NCBI RefSeq assembly: GCF_027580225.2
Contig: NC_073353.2
Coordinates: forward strand, 31,563,501-31,627,500
DNA length: 64,000 bases
DNA from: Misgurnus anguillicaudatus
Lineage: Eukaryota; Chordata; Actinopteri; Cypriniformes; Cobitidae
Direction of reading: 5' to 3'
Each line of letters opens with the position of its first letter. Positions within the stretch are counted from its first letter, which is position 1. The notes under the pieces were generated by a model. It was given only the letters and a program-made list of their open reading frames with translations, searched no databases and had not been told where the DNA came from. This document shows positions 49,030-60,381 of this stretch, piece by piece. A program made the position numbers and the translations under genes.

Positions 49030-49300
49030 GTTTTTTTTAGGAATGAAATAGATGCACTTTAACTGCTAATTTAAACACATTGTTTTGTGTTATGCTATTT
49101 AACACATGTGTTATTCTGTGTTTATTTTGTTTTCAAATTAATAAAAGGGAAAACACAAGATGGGTTAAAATAAAATATGTTATCCCTAACTAGACACATC
49201 TCTGTGTTATTATTTGAGCAACACATTAATTGTGTTGTCCTTAACTAGACACAAAATGTGTTGTTTTAACACAACCTTTTTAAGAGTGTCCTACAACCTG
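49030..49300 (+). repeat. AACACA-rich MITE fragment
   Basis: Repeated TTAACACATGTGTTA-like and ACACATTTTGTGTT-like palindromic motifs, as in known fish MITEs; ends unclear. A G-run (49457-49467) lies a little downstream. Confidence 0.45.
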
Positions 49301-50600
49301 AATGAATGCTTGTGATTGTTTTAGGGCAATCACAATACACTTAACAAGACACTGTTTTAGCTCCGCCCAACAAATCCTGAGCACAGAAATGTGGAAAAAC
49401 TGAATTATGTCTTTAGGAACAATTCTCTTTAATTCGCGCAGCCCTTTTTGAGTGGAGGGGGGGGGGGTGAAAAGGTGATGTACACCTTCAAATTAATATA
49501 AAATTTTTTGGTCTAAAAGCCTAATTTTGGTCTTGGTTTAAAGAAGACACTTTTAAAAAAATTACGGACGTGTCTGGAGGTGAAAATGTATATATTTTTG
49601 TATAGGAGTTTACATTTATTTGTAATAAATAAAAAATGCAATATAGTATTATTTTTATACATAAAATTATATATATATATACTGAGGTTTATGTTGGTTT
49701 GCTGTAAGGTTTGCTGCATACTCTTGTCACAAATGAATAAATTACAGTTACTGCATTATTATTACTGCTAAAAGGTTTTGAAATATAAAAACTACATTCT
49801 TAGACCTTTCCAACAATATATAGTTTTTTTGTGATAACTGAACATTTATAAAATATAAAAAGTAAAACGCCAGTTAAAGGGTTAAATTACTTTACAAAGA
49901 CTTGATGACTAAATGATATAAGGGGCACCCAAACAGAATACATTGTTTTACATTTGTGTTCTTGTTAAACTGGTCTACACTTTGTAACCAAGTCGTGTTC
50001 CTGAAAAATTCAAACTTTTTGAAAAATGTTAATCAAAACTTAACATAAAAATGAATATAAAATATTTTGAGGTTATACAGTATGTCTAGGTCAAATAAGA
50101 AATTTTGTGACATTGACCATGCATGTTAACTTGCTTTGTATAAATGGTCAGATTTTCTCTCTTTTCCACATCCTACATTTTTAATTTTAAGAGTCATTCA
50201 CGCTGTGATAAAATTTACTTTTGCTCAAGCTTGTGCAGTCCATGTCAGCTCGGGTGCATGTCAATAAAGCAAAAAAAGACAAATGCTGTACTGTAAAAAT
50301 CATCAACAGCATTTTATATAAATTGTTATGCTGCTATTATAATTTGTAATAGAAAAACAAAACTCAAATCTCAGCTGAAACCATACATCACTGAGATCTA
50401 ATGCTGTAAATCAGCAGTTTTATGGAGCAAAGACTAAAGATCAAATTATAGGGGAGCAGGGAAAGACAGAAATTATGCGATGGACTCTGTTATTGTTTGG
50501 TCTTTCCTCCTGTGTAAACTTGAAACTGCAAGTTTATGGAATGAAAATGAAATCCCACCCAATAAAGCGTGAAGCATTGCCCGGACATGATGAGTGATAG
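49301..50600. other. erbb4 intron, nothing recognised
   Basis: AT-rich DNA with an AT run at 49665-49681 and no supported feature. Confidence 0.4.
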
Positions 50601-50609
50601 ACTGCTAAA

Positions 50610-50903
50610 TTATCTCCGGGCCAGATGAGAATCTCCCCCGTTAATTTGATATTGATCTGCAGTCAGAATACAAAAGCGTATGGGCCGCAATAAGTATAGA
50701 TCCCACGTGCATGAGGAAGCTACCGTCGCACTGACAATGAGCAGGCAATTATGTTGATGCTGCATTGCTGTCAGGGCGTAGTGTAGTGTGGCGTTGCCGT
50801 ATATTGCAGGAGACGCGGCGCAGGCTGTCTGACATCTTGTTTTGTGTAACCTGCCATGTCTTCTGCAAGCAAGCAAGAGACGTTCTGGAGAGATACAGTA
50901 CAC
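50610..50903 (-). other. Open frame with one ankyrin-like stretch, unidentified
   Basis: A 97-codon minus-strand frame in the large erbb4 intron. It includes AIYGNATLHYAL, which resembles the start of an ankyrin repeat (G-N-T-x-LHYA), but no second repeat follows and splice sites are not evident. Could be a decayed pseudogene piece or coincidence. Confidence 0.2.
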
Positions 50904-51472
50904 TTACAATATACATTCGAAACATTTCTGTTGGAATGCATTGCTCAGTAAATGTACAGTAATGCTTTCGAGTATGTGAATGGATGCTATTGCACTTGAT
51001 AAAAGCATGCACCTGTTTTGATGGGTGTGTTACATGTGCATTATTTTATATTGCTCCATTATTTTTCTACAAATCAAATGGCATCTAATATGCCTTACTA
51101 CAGTATGTGAATCTGCAGGCTGTTAAAAGTGTTGCCAATCATCTGCTTCACCTCTACAGATCCTCATCTCTCCCCTGAGTGTTTTTAGTCTCCAGGGTTA
51201 CTGCTCTTTTTCTTCAGGGTTACTTTTAGCAGTCTGTACTGTGATATTCTGTCCAAACAACCAGCACACACTCTTGCTCTACAGCAGACTATTAAGACAA
51301 GAAAAAAATGTTGTGCGTGAGTGTGAGTATTAAAGATTTATTTACATGGCTCTAGCTACAGCAATCTATGTAAACTGTCATTTTTCCAGATGATTGTGTT
51401 CAGTATATATGTGCAATGTCGGCAGATACCGTTGCTCAATAATATTAGGATTTTTTTAAGGCCAAATGTTAA

Positions 51473-52374
51473 AGGAATATTTCATTTTCTTAAAAGAAAA
51501 ATCCAGATAATCTACTCACCACCATGTCATCCAGGGTGTTGATGTCTTTCTTTGTTCAGTCGACAAGGAATGATTTGTTTTGGGGAGAACATTGCAGGAT
51601 TTTTCTCATTTTGATGGACTTTAATAGACACCAACAATTAACACTTAACGTTTTCTTTCAACGGAGTTTCAAAGGACTCCAAACGATCCCAAACGAGGCA
51701 CAAGGGTCTTATCTAGCAAAACGATTGTCATTTTTGACAAGAAAAATAACAAATATACACTTTTAAAGCACAGCTTCTCGTCTAGATCCGGTCCAGCGCG
51801 ACCTAACGTAAATGCGTGGTGACGTAGGGAGGTCACGTGTTACATATATAAAACGCACATTTGCGGACCATTGTAAACAATAAACTGACACAAAGACATT
51901 AATTAGTATCAGTTGACATACAACAACGTAGGAATGGTCCTCTTTCAACACACTTGTAAACACTGGGGCGGAGTTTCACGTTCGTCTTCTGTGACCTCTT
52001 GACGTCATGACGTATTGCGTGGGGTCACGCTGGCGCATCACGACCGGATCTGGACGAGAAGTTGTGCTTTAAAAGTGTATTTTTGTAATTTTTCTTGTCA
52101 AAAATGACAATCGTTTTGCTATATAAGACCCTTGTGCCTCGTTTGGGATTGTTTGTGGTCATTTGAAGCTCCGTTGAAAAAAATTGTTACGTGTTGAGTT
52201 AAGTATTAATTGTTGGTGTCTATTAAAGTTCATTAAAATGAGAAAAATCCTGCAATGTTTTCCTCAAAAAACATAATTTCTTCTCGACTGAACAAAGAAA
52301 GACATCAACATTTTGGATGACATGGTGGTGAGTAAATTATCTGGATTTTTCTTTTAAGAAAATGGAATATTCCT
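51473..52374. mobile_element. Foldback TTAA element with about 330-bp arms
   Basis: TTAA at 51469-51472 and 52375-52378. The left arm AGGAATATTTCATTTTCTTA... and right arm ...TAAGAAAATGGAATATTCCT are inverted for about 330 bp, including AAATCCAGATAATYTACTCA, GTTGATGTCTTTCTTTGTTC and TGTCATTTTTGACAAGAAAA. A spacer of about 230 bp separates the arms. No transposase. Left-arm ORFs are chance. Confidence 0.92.
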
Positions 52375-52400
52375 TTAAATACTCTATTGCTTGTAATGCC

Positions 52401-52907
52401 CAGTGTTGGGGGTAACGCATTATAAGTAAAGTGCATTAAGTAATTATATTACGTTTCTGAAGAAACGAGTAACGCATTCATTTTTAAATGTACACATTAA
52501 TATTTTAGTTACTTTTTAAAAAAAAGTAATGCACGTTACTTTTTTTGTTTAATTAATTCGATTAAAAAATATGTACTGAATTAAACTAAACATAGTCACA
52601 TTATGCACTCTATGCGTACACGCCTGTGTGGGAACAGTTTGAGTCAGAAACTAAGGCGGCAGGCCAGAGCTCGACATTTTTGTGATGAAATATGCAATTT
52701 CTCAATGCAGAACTTTTCGGTCATAAAAACACCTGCAAACCTGAAAGAGATCAAGCCTCAGCCAAGAAAAAGTAACGCAAAAGTAACAAAAAAGTAATGT
52801 AAGCATTACTTTTCATGAAAAGTAACTAAGTAACACAATTAGTTACTTTTTTGGGGAGTAACTTAATATTGTAATGCATTACTTTAAAGTGACTTTCCCC
52901 AACACTG
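52401..52907. mobile_element. hAT element with perfect 8-bp TSD
   Basis: GTAATGCC at 52393-52400 and 52908-52915. Ends CAGTGTTGGGGGTAACGCAT and AGTGACTTTCCCCAACACTG. Rich in AAAGTAAC/GTTACTTT motifs near both ends. 507 bp, non-autonomous; family member also at 27352-27823. Confidence 0.95.
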
Positions 52908-53049
52908 GTAATGCCACAGTCACACTAGACTTTGAGCATGCGAATATGTGTCGGACATTACTGTGAAAATGGGCGGGGAACGGTTTGCATTTGTCCATTT
53001 GTGCTTTTTAGTAGAGAGAAAGGTCACGCCATGACGTACTGGTTTCTAC

Positions 53050-53800
53050 TGGCCACATATCTCCATAGCCCTTTTCACACAGACATTCCGGAAAATACAT
53101 GGAAAATGCATCCTGGAATTTTTTGGGATCGTTTTATTTTTTGTTCATTCACACTGTCGTGATTTGCCGGGATCTGCAATGTCCCGGAAAGGCACGTGAC
53201 CTGTTTAAAGTCCTGCACATCTTCTACGCAGCGTCTGAACTTTGCATATTATTTATTATTTCTCTCTCCAGGAACCACTCGCGTGCATTTTTGTTTATGA
53301 TAAGACTCAGTAATTGACGAGCTAACTTACCTGATATCTACGTCAGTCCAGTTGCTGACATTTCTCGTCGTGAATGTTGTAAATCCCTCATTTTAAAGAG
53401 TTGAACCAACTTAATGTTGCCATCACATGCGCGTCCTCACTACGGCACGCGCATCATTATTTATGCGTCTCATTTATCATTTCCTGATAATTGCTACAAT
53501 TTAGTTTGCAACATTTCTCTTCATGAATGTTGATATGCATGTAAATCTCTCGTTTTAAAGAGCTGGACCATAACCTTTGTTGTGATGACGCGCACATCCT
53601 CACTACGACACGCTCATTACGGCAATGTTTCGGCCTCTTGTTCACACAGAGGGCTTTCCGTGTAACTTACTAGGTCCTCTTTCTGGCAATGATCCCAGAA
53701 GATTTACAGGATGTCTTTGCGTTCACACAGAAGCTTGTCTGGCAATTTTACGGGTATTTTCTGGGACCGAAGGTCTGTGTGAATGGGGTTCATGTGATAC
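53050..53800. mobile_element. MITE with CCCTTTTCACACAGAC termini
   Basis: The left CCCTTTTCACACAGACATTC mirrors GGTCTGTGTGAATGGGGTT at the right. The interior contains a duplicated segment (ACATTTCTCGTCGTGAATGT at about 53358 and a similar one at 53510, each followed by AAATC and TTTAAAGAG). Non-coding. Confidence 0.65.
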
Positions 53801-53831
53801 AAATTCGCAGGTCAGAGTTCACAAGATTTGT

Positions 53832-54240
53832 ACTTTGGCCAACAGCCAATCACAGTGGCCGCAACACATGCTCCGGTCTTGCATAAACTTAATTGGCTGG
53901 CTCACACTAAGTTAATGGCATAAGGCGATCTGATTGGCTGATGCACGCGTTTGCACTTAAAAAGTCGAGAAATGTTCAACTTCTTCCACGAGCAACAGCA
54001 GTGACGCAACGTCGACGGATCCACAATTCATGGTACAGCACAGGGCGAAAGCATTAACACTTGACGGAAGCCTTGTCTGAAGCGTGGCCAACAGCCAATC
54101 ACAGTGGCCGCAACACATGCTCCAGTCTTCCATAAACGTAATTGGCTGGCTTGAAAAGTTGAGAAATGTCACACAACTGGAGCAATGGCAGTGACGCGAT
54201 GTTGACGAATCCACAATTCAGTTCGGCAACGCATTACGTC
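53832..54240 (+). repeat. Tandem duplication, about 255-bp offset
   Basis: GGCCAACAGCCAATCACAGT followed by GGCCGCAACACATGCTCC occurs at 53837 and again at 54086; both are followed by ATAAACNTAATTGGCTGGCT and later by TGACGAATCCACAATTC-like sequence. The second copy lacks about 60 bp. Confidence 0.85.
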
Positions 54241-54426
54241 ACCCATTAAAAGTGAATAAGAAGCGTTAATGCTTTTGTCCCGTTGAACGTAGCGTTAAAG
54301 CATCTCCTGCATGAATAATGCAAATGTTTAAATTCTGAATAAAAACTTTTAAAATGAGATTTCTTTGTGCTACAACAAATTCTGTTCTGTATTGCAGACA
54401 TTTTGGAATTGGGTCATTTAAATATT

Positions 54427-54649
54427 TGTGACCCTGTCTGTGAAATCCAGGCTAAAGTCTCATAATCTGAAATTTGGAGCATCAAAGTTATTTATGTTGA
54501 TTTCAATCTTTTACATCTTATTCAGTTGATAATAAAGATAGGTTATTTTCCAGAGAATGTTCTTTACATTATGTAGAATGGTTGTACTGCTTGTAGATAA
54601 CAGTAAATCACAATAAAGACTAGCTGGGTTTTCACAGACTGGGTCTCAT
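54427..54649. mobile_element. Short MITE with TGTGACCCTG termini, second copy
   Basis: TGTGACCCTGTCTGTGAAAT pairs with the right end TTTTCACAGACTGGGTCTCA. Same kind of ends as 7387-7516; interior AT-rich. Confidence 0.65.
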
Positions 54650-54714
54650 ATTATGTAAATTTATTGTATACATACTGTATGTCATATATTTATTTATATT
54701 ATATCCTGATGTAC

Positions 54715-54810
54715 TCATTTTGATGTACTAATTTGAATTCATTAGGTGCAAAGGTGTACTTTTTGAAAGGGTACCACCCCACTGACAGCTGAAAGCTATT
54801 TTTCTAACAG
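54715..54810 (-). repeat. Fragment of GTACC-type MITE
   Basis: AGGTGCAAAGGTGTACTTTT and GGTACCACCCCACTGACAGC are the mirror of sequence at 54955-55010. Confidence 0.6.
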
Positions 54811-54931
54811 TGTATCAGTTTAACTAGGAATCTTAAATCTGAAACTGCATACAAACCAGAACTCAATGAAATATACCCAATATATAATGAACACTGTGGA
54901 TATCAATATTTTTACCTTTAAAAGTATTCAA

Positions 54932-55548
54932 CACTCTCAGAAATAAAGGTACAAAAGTTGTCACTGGGACAGTACCCTTTCAAAAAGGTACACCTTTGTA
55001 TCCAAAGAGTGCATGTTAGTACTTCAAATGTACATATTGGTAGTTCAAAGATACATATTTGTACCTAAATGGTACATATAGACCCTTTTACAGCATACGT
55101 GATCAAATAGCCTGAGCGCGCATTTAGGCAACAGAAGTGGTGTTATTCCCCATTGGTTCGAACGTGTTAGCAACTCAGAAAGTTTATTAAAACAGTTTCC
55201 CAGCATCAAAACGTCTGGTTGTTGTGTTTGGTTGCACTAATATAGTATACTAATATGTATGTATGTATCTGGCAACTTTATTTTTGGCAATCTGCTAACG
55301 TCTTCTATCCACTTCACTATATTACACGGATCTGGTAGCTGTGTTAAAAAAGTTGATAAAGTCAACTTTTTAAAATAACTTTCTCTGTCTGTGGTGCTTC
55401 ACTGCTGATTCTTGCCATACTTCTGTTGCCTAAACGCGCGCATACGCTGCCACGTCATCATTGTGTACAAACAATAAAAGGGTCTATTAGGACCTTTTTT
55501 AAAGGGTACTGCCCCAGTGACAGCTTTTGTACCTTATTTTTGACAGTG
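54932..55548. mobile_element. MITE with GGTACAAAAG...TGTCACTGGG ends, split by insertion
   Basis: Left CACTCTCAGAAATAAAGGTA and right (other strand) CACTGTCAAAAATAAGGTAC, both followed by CAAAAGYTGTCACTGGG. The middle is occupied by the TA-flanked element 55081-55484. Confidence 0.75.
55081..55484. mobile_element. TA-flanked MITE (GACCCTTTTA ends), nested
   Basis: GACCCTTTTACAGCATACGT at the left and AATAAAAGGGTC at the right, with TA on both sides, suggesting a Tc1/mariner-type TA duplication. Inner arms pair further (GCGCGCATTTAGGCAACAGA with TCTGTTGCCTAAACGCGCGC). Confidence 0.75.
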
Positions 55549-56177
55549 AATACTGCAAATCCAAAAACTGCCAAAATCAGCCAAATTCAGTGAGGAGTGT
55601 TTCATCCAGCATAAAGCACTTTATATTATTACCGTAGCAGGTATCCGACAGTCTGTGATTGGTTAAGAATAAGGCCTGTGATTTTTAGTTCTGACTTCCT
55701 AGCTGCAAGGACTATGTGTCTAACACTACGGTAGATTTGAAACGGCAAATGCATTTGCTCTGAACACTTAATGGTATGTTGTTCCTGTTCTCCCAGGAGA
55801 CCAAAGGAAAGTGATATCAATTTATCAAATATGCCGCAAAGCAAATGCAAGCTCACACACACATACACACAAGCCTCACAGCAGCACATTAATCACAGAA
55901 CTGTGGCTTGGTCATTATATAACACTCCTTCTCCAACACCCCCACCCCTATCTGCTGTTCTTGAGTTGAAAGGCAGAAAGGTTTTATGTTGAAAGTCAGC
56001 TGGGGCTAAAACAATGAGTAAGCGAAGACAATTGTGGGTATATTTGAATGGGTAGGGGGTGTCCAAAAATGTGGAGTTTTTTGCATCCTTTTTTTAAACT
56101 TAGTTGAAATTGTTTAGTATTTTGTGTGACCCATTTTGTTGTACTGACAGCATGCATTTCAGAAGGCATAGACTTTA

Positions 56178-56255
56178 AGGGGAAGTTTCCCAGACAGGGC
56201 TTAAATTAATCCAGGACTAGGCCTTAGTTATATTAAGACATTTGAATAGATTTTT
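56178..56255 (+). repeat. Diverged fragment of the 2579-2817 MITE
   Basis: GGGGAAGTTTCCCAGACAGG with AATCCAGGACTAGGCCTTAG matches the ends and interior of 2579-2817. Confidence 0.65.
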
Positions 56256-56257
56256 AC

Positions 56258-56573
56258 GGAGCCCCTAAGGGGACATGGAGCAAAAATTTAATAAAGTTTA
56301 GTTTCGCATGCGCACGTGAAACTATCGCGTGCGCACGTGAATCTATCATATGCACACGTGAAACTTTCGCTTTCATGTAAAATCTACTGAGCCCCTAAGG
56401 TGACATTGGAGAAAAAAATCTAAAGTTTTGTTTCTTGTGCTCACACGAAACCTTCATGTGCAGAATTTTTTTTTTAAGTTTTGTTTTGCGTGCTCACGTA
56501 AAACTTTTGTGTGCGCACTCGATAGTTTCACGTTCGCACACAAACGTTTTACGTGAGCACGCGAAACAAAACT
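56258..56573. repeat. CACGTGAAAC-rich palindromic repeat
   Basis: GCGCACGTGAAACT, GTGCGCACGTGAATCT and CACACGTGAAACTTTC follow one another. GAGCCCCTAAGGGGACAT near 56260 recurs near 56389. The right part is inverted (GTGAGCACGCGAAACAAAAC versus GTTTTGTTTTGCGTGCTCAC). A minisatellite-like foldback with many E-box-like CACGTG hexamers, several of them exact. Confidence 0.75.
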
Positions 56574-56574
56574 G

Positions 56575-56935
56575 ATCTTGCATCCTCGTGTCCTCGCTCT
56601 ACGTCATCATTAACTGTCGAAGTTCAATTCCAATTCCCAAGAACGCAAGTACAGAGGACACATGAAAATACCCGAATGTGTTCTTGATATCGAGGATGCA
56701 TAGAGTGCAGACTTGCGCGCTGAAATCACTTTACACCCCATAAGTCATTGCGGCAAAACAATAGCGGAGGTCAAGTGACCAACAAAAAGATCGCACACAT
56801 CTTAATTCTCACAAGAGCGTTTTGTGTTCTCGCGACCTTCTGAGTTCGTTCTTCCAAGGTCACCTGGCAAGAACGATCTCCACGAGAACGCAAGTCCGTT
56901 CTTTGCGTTCTTGGAATAGAGAAACAGCCCATGGT
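56575..56935 (+). repeat. Dispersed repeat, compact copy (pair with 1240-2026)
   Basis: Contains TCTTGCATCCTCGTGTCCTC, GTGTTCTTGATATCGAGGAT and GAGTTCGTTCTTCCAAGGTC, matching 1262-1450 and 1926-2026, but without the roughly 470-bp middle of the other copy. Confidence 0.65.
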
Positions 56936-57351
56936 TATTTTGTGGTAACCATGGTTTTACAACAGTAATCATGTTTTTTTACTGTAGTAAAACCATGTTT
57001 AATTTTCGTAAGGGATGTATGTGTGCTCCAAGTATAATACTACAGAATTGTGTGTGGACAAGGATCTCTAGACACAGTGCTTCTCTATCGATGCCAGTGT
57101 GAATAGAATCTAGTGCTGGACGTTGGGCGCAACACCAAAATAGATGCCATGAATAAATGATGGCTTGAGGGAGGGCAGGCGAGACAGAAAATAAAGATGA
57201 GAGAGAAACTGGAGCCAAGATTCTGACCTTGCAAACCTACTGACAGTGGGAGTCACTGTGCCTTGGAGAATGAGTGTGTATTTGTGTGTGAATCCAGAAG
57301 AGTGCAATGTATGAGATCATTAGATATAAGTAACAAAAATGTAAGGGATAC

Positions 57352-57396
57352 CTGTCCATCATGCCAATGCAGTCTTGCAGACGGGGTCCTGTGCAT
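57352..57396 (-). CDS. erbb4: erbb4 juxtamembrane exon, JM-b type
   Basis: A 45-bp exon. Spliced in, it reads CTGPRLQDCIGMMDR between NCTQG of exon 15 and TPLIAAG of the transmembrane exon. DCIGxMDR matches the JM-b variant of mammalian ERBB4, which in mammals lacks the ADAM17 cleavage site and is not shed. Acceptor TTGTTTCAG|A, donor GACAG|GTATCC. Phases (2 then 2) allow exon inclusion or skipping without frameshift. A 75-bp JM-a exon was not found in the neighbouring introns by eye. Far too short for ORF callers. Confidence 0.93.
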
Positions 57397-57564
57397 CTGA
57401 AACAATTAATTAAGAATGCAAAATTAATGAATTTATAATTTAACACGCAAGCAGAAAACAACACACTAACATATATAAAGAAGAAAAAATGAATAAAAAC
57501 AACCTTAAGTGGTTAGTTGAGTTTCACAAATGCAAAAGATGTGCAATGTTTTAAGAGTTCTTAA

Positions 57565-57655
57565 AGTGGCAATTCACCCAAAAGTGAAAAAATACTCACC
57601 CTCATGTTGACCTAAACCTTATGAGTTTCTTTATTCTGCCATAATATATTTTGAT
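57565..57655 (+). repeat. TTAA-flanked common fish MITE end
   Basis: TTAA at 57561-57564, then AGTGGCAATTCACCCAAAAG and CTCACCCTCATGTTGACC; same consensus as 43065-43165. Confidence 0.65.
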
Positions 57656-57659
57656 AAAT

Positions 57660-58400
57660 GATGGTAAGTACATACCTGTTTACATTTACAAACCAACTGT
57701 TTACATGAATACCTTATAGGTCACTGACAGAATTTTGTGGTACATTGGTAAAGCAGTACCATTCAAATGTACAATATTCATATATTACACTTTGACAGAG
57801 TATCACTCACTTTAGATACTCACAACTGAAAAGAAGCAACAGTAGTGACCATAAGCTTTATATTTACTGAAGGTTATAAAGATAAAGATTATTATAGAGA
57901 GCTCATGAACTGATGGAGGAACAAAGTCATCCTTGATCTAGTGTGTATAATTAATAGTGATAGGTAAATGCTCATAACAGTCTCTTTATAGAGGAGATTA
58001 ATACAAAAGTCTGGGTGCTTCTGCCAATGGAAATATCTGCCATCTGGAGAGCTATTCCCCCATTCACAAGCAGATGTTTTTTAATAGCAGCATTCTTTAG
58101 CCTATTGAGAGTACAGGACTCTCAAGGGTTATGGGGATCCTAAAAGTGCTCTGTAGAAGACACATAATGACTAAGTGTGTTTTGTATCTATAGAGCTGAG
58201 GGAAATAGCTTAAGCATTTAGCAACATTTAAAGTCAACATGAAAAACGATAACTCTTTTTAATAGTATATTGCAGTGTTTACTATAAATGATTTATCTGT
58301 ACAGATCATGTTTTTTTTTTAGTTTATGTGCCCTCATAATCTTTGAATAAAAACACTAACTTTTCCTCTTCCTTAAAATGATATCTCTTTTGTTAATAAT
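57660..58400. other. erbb4 intron, nothing recognised
   Basis: AT-rich; no supported feature. Confidence 0.4.
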
Positions 58401-58449
58401 GCATTTCTTAGCCTGAGGGCAGGGCTATATTGACTGTCCAATAGGCCAA

Positions 58450-58546
58450 ATATGGAAAGCATATTTATTCAGCTTTCAGATGATTTATAAATCTCAATTT
58501 CCAAAAATTGATCATTATGCTTTTTGTGGTCTAAGACCACATTTTA
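58450..58546 (+). repeat. Right-end fragment of the TGTGACCCTGG family
   Basis: TTTATTCAGCTTTCAGATGA then TTATAAATCTCAATTTCCAA and TTTTGTGGTCTAAGACCA correspond to the right end of the family begun at 43173. Confidence 0.6.
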
Positions 58547-58746
58547 TAATATTCGTGTGTTTGTTTCAAAATGTCAAACATGGGCATTCCAACATGTGCA
58601 AGATAAGTCTACATTATCATTCAATATTCATGAGGAAAAAGTACTTTTTAAATTCATATATTTTCTAGAAGGTTAATTTGTCAAATTTTAGTTTAAATTT
58701 TAGTCGAATTTTAGTTGAGCGATTGTCTTAGTTAAATAAGACAATC

Positions 58747-59574
58747 GGGTGATTCAGGCGAAATTAGATTTAGGAGGTGCCATGAAATATTTTGATAAAA
58801 AAAAAGTAAATGCAAAGTAAGAGTATCAAAATAAGAAGCATACAGTTGCAAAAATCTCTTCATGTACTATTTTGCCCATAATTTCAAATGACATCATACA
58901 AACCCATTTTTTTTTTTTACATTTAAGGAGAAAATGTTCATACCGCAACGTGTCCATGACTGGATTTGGGTTTTTTTGACATGGAAATATTTATAATTAG
59001 AAAATCTAAAAAATAAAAAGCTTCAGTGCATGTTATACTATAAACATTTACAGTAAAGAAACATGTGGTATTTGGTGATCATTGGTAAATGTAGTGACAA
59101 TAATAAGGAATATAAATGTGTCCAAGACCAAATTTCTCACCCTCCACAACAATTTTCAAGTATTGTTTAAGCCCTCAAGGAACTAACAATTTCAAAAAAA
59201 AAAAAAAAAAAATTGTTGGAAGGGACAAAATTGACTGTGACACTCAAGATGGCTACCAGATATTTTTTTATCTTTTATCTTCTCTCCAGATAAAAGTTGA
59301 AATTTAGTTTGTCATAGTACCTAGACAGCTTTTTTGTTCTCATTAACGAAACATGAGTTTGTAAATGCATATATTTAATGTAATATCATGTTGCGGTATG
59401 ATAATTTTTTATAATGTGTTAATCTAAAAAATGTAAATAATTCTATAGGAAATATTTTTTAAATCCTCTAAAAATAATGAGTAAGTTCAGACTTTAATCA
59501 ATTAATTCAATGGCTTTTTAAAAAAATCTGATGCTGTACTCCTTTTAAATCTGGATTTTGTGAGAATCACCCAA
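58747..59574. mobile_element. GGGTGATTC element with 4-bp TSD, copy 2
   Basis: AATC on both sides (58743-58746, 59575-59578). Ends GGGTGATTCAGGCGAAATTA and, from the other strand, GGGTGATTCTCACAAAATCC. Interior has ATACCGCAACGTGTCC near 58939 and inverted TTGCGGTAT at 59391, like copy 1 (45858-46775), and CACCCTCCACAACA near 59140 corresponding to CATCCTCCGCAACA in copy 1. No transposase. Confidence 0.8.
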
Positions 59575-60381
59575 TCACCATTTGTGGGTTGTCACGTGAC
59601 AGTGAAGAAAACACAAATCCAGTGTGCAGCAACAGTGCACAGTTCCCTCAGTGGATGTTTTTCTTTTTTTGCCTGCAGGACATCTAAGCTGTCAGTCATC
59701 TTAACCCTGAGGGGCTTATGAGGTTAACCTGCAGGTGCCTAGCAGGACAAATTTGGAGAGCATGATGGGTATCATTTAGTCCAAAGTTAGATCGCAGAGA
59801 CATAGCAAGGGCAAACTGTTTCCTTTAAAATTAATGATGGCTTATGCGCAGGCAACTCTAAGGACACAAGCGCTCTTAAAAGGGTCAGTGAATTGAAAAA
59901 CAGGCTCTCCAAATTTCCTGAGGCTTGAACAGCAGACAGCACATGAAAGCGCATACACTTCCACTTTAAGACCCAAAAACATAATTTCCGCAATGTTTTA
60001 ATATAAAAAAAAAAAAACATTTACAAAGACGTTTGGCGTGCTGTCCAGGGAGGGCTTTAAATTCGGAATCTGGCCCATAGCCAGAATACTACCCCCCCCC
60101 CCTTTAACTCAGAAAGAAACCAGCCAAGAGTGAGGTGATGGGGTGGTGGAGGATAGAGGTGAGAGACCAGCTTTATATACCGGCTTTCTCTTGCACTGAT
60201 TGGTTAAACGTGCACCTCCCGAATTTTGTAAAACTTCATTTTGTGAACAGCTAAATATACAGCTAGTATTCACACCTGGAAGCCGGGAACACAAAGAGCT
60301 CCGGCCATTTATTTTCACTGTTTTCTCTTAGCTGCAGACACCAAACAAAAATACACATTTGCCATTGATAAGTGACATTTT

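Noticed and set aside
53625..53915. Two overlapping ORFs of 96 and 65 codons
   Set aside because: They cross the right terminus of a MITE and the first unit of a tandem duplication; no conserved motif.
60030..60075. Possible JM-a exon of erbb4 (minus strand reads LPGQHAK, like the LPQHAR end of JM-a)
   Set aside because: No donor GT follows in the right phase, and the upstream HDCIYYPW-type part is missing; the similarity is a few residues only.
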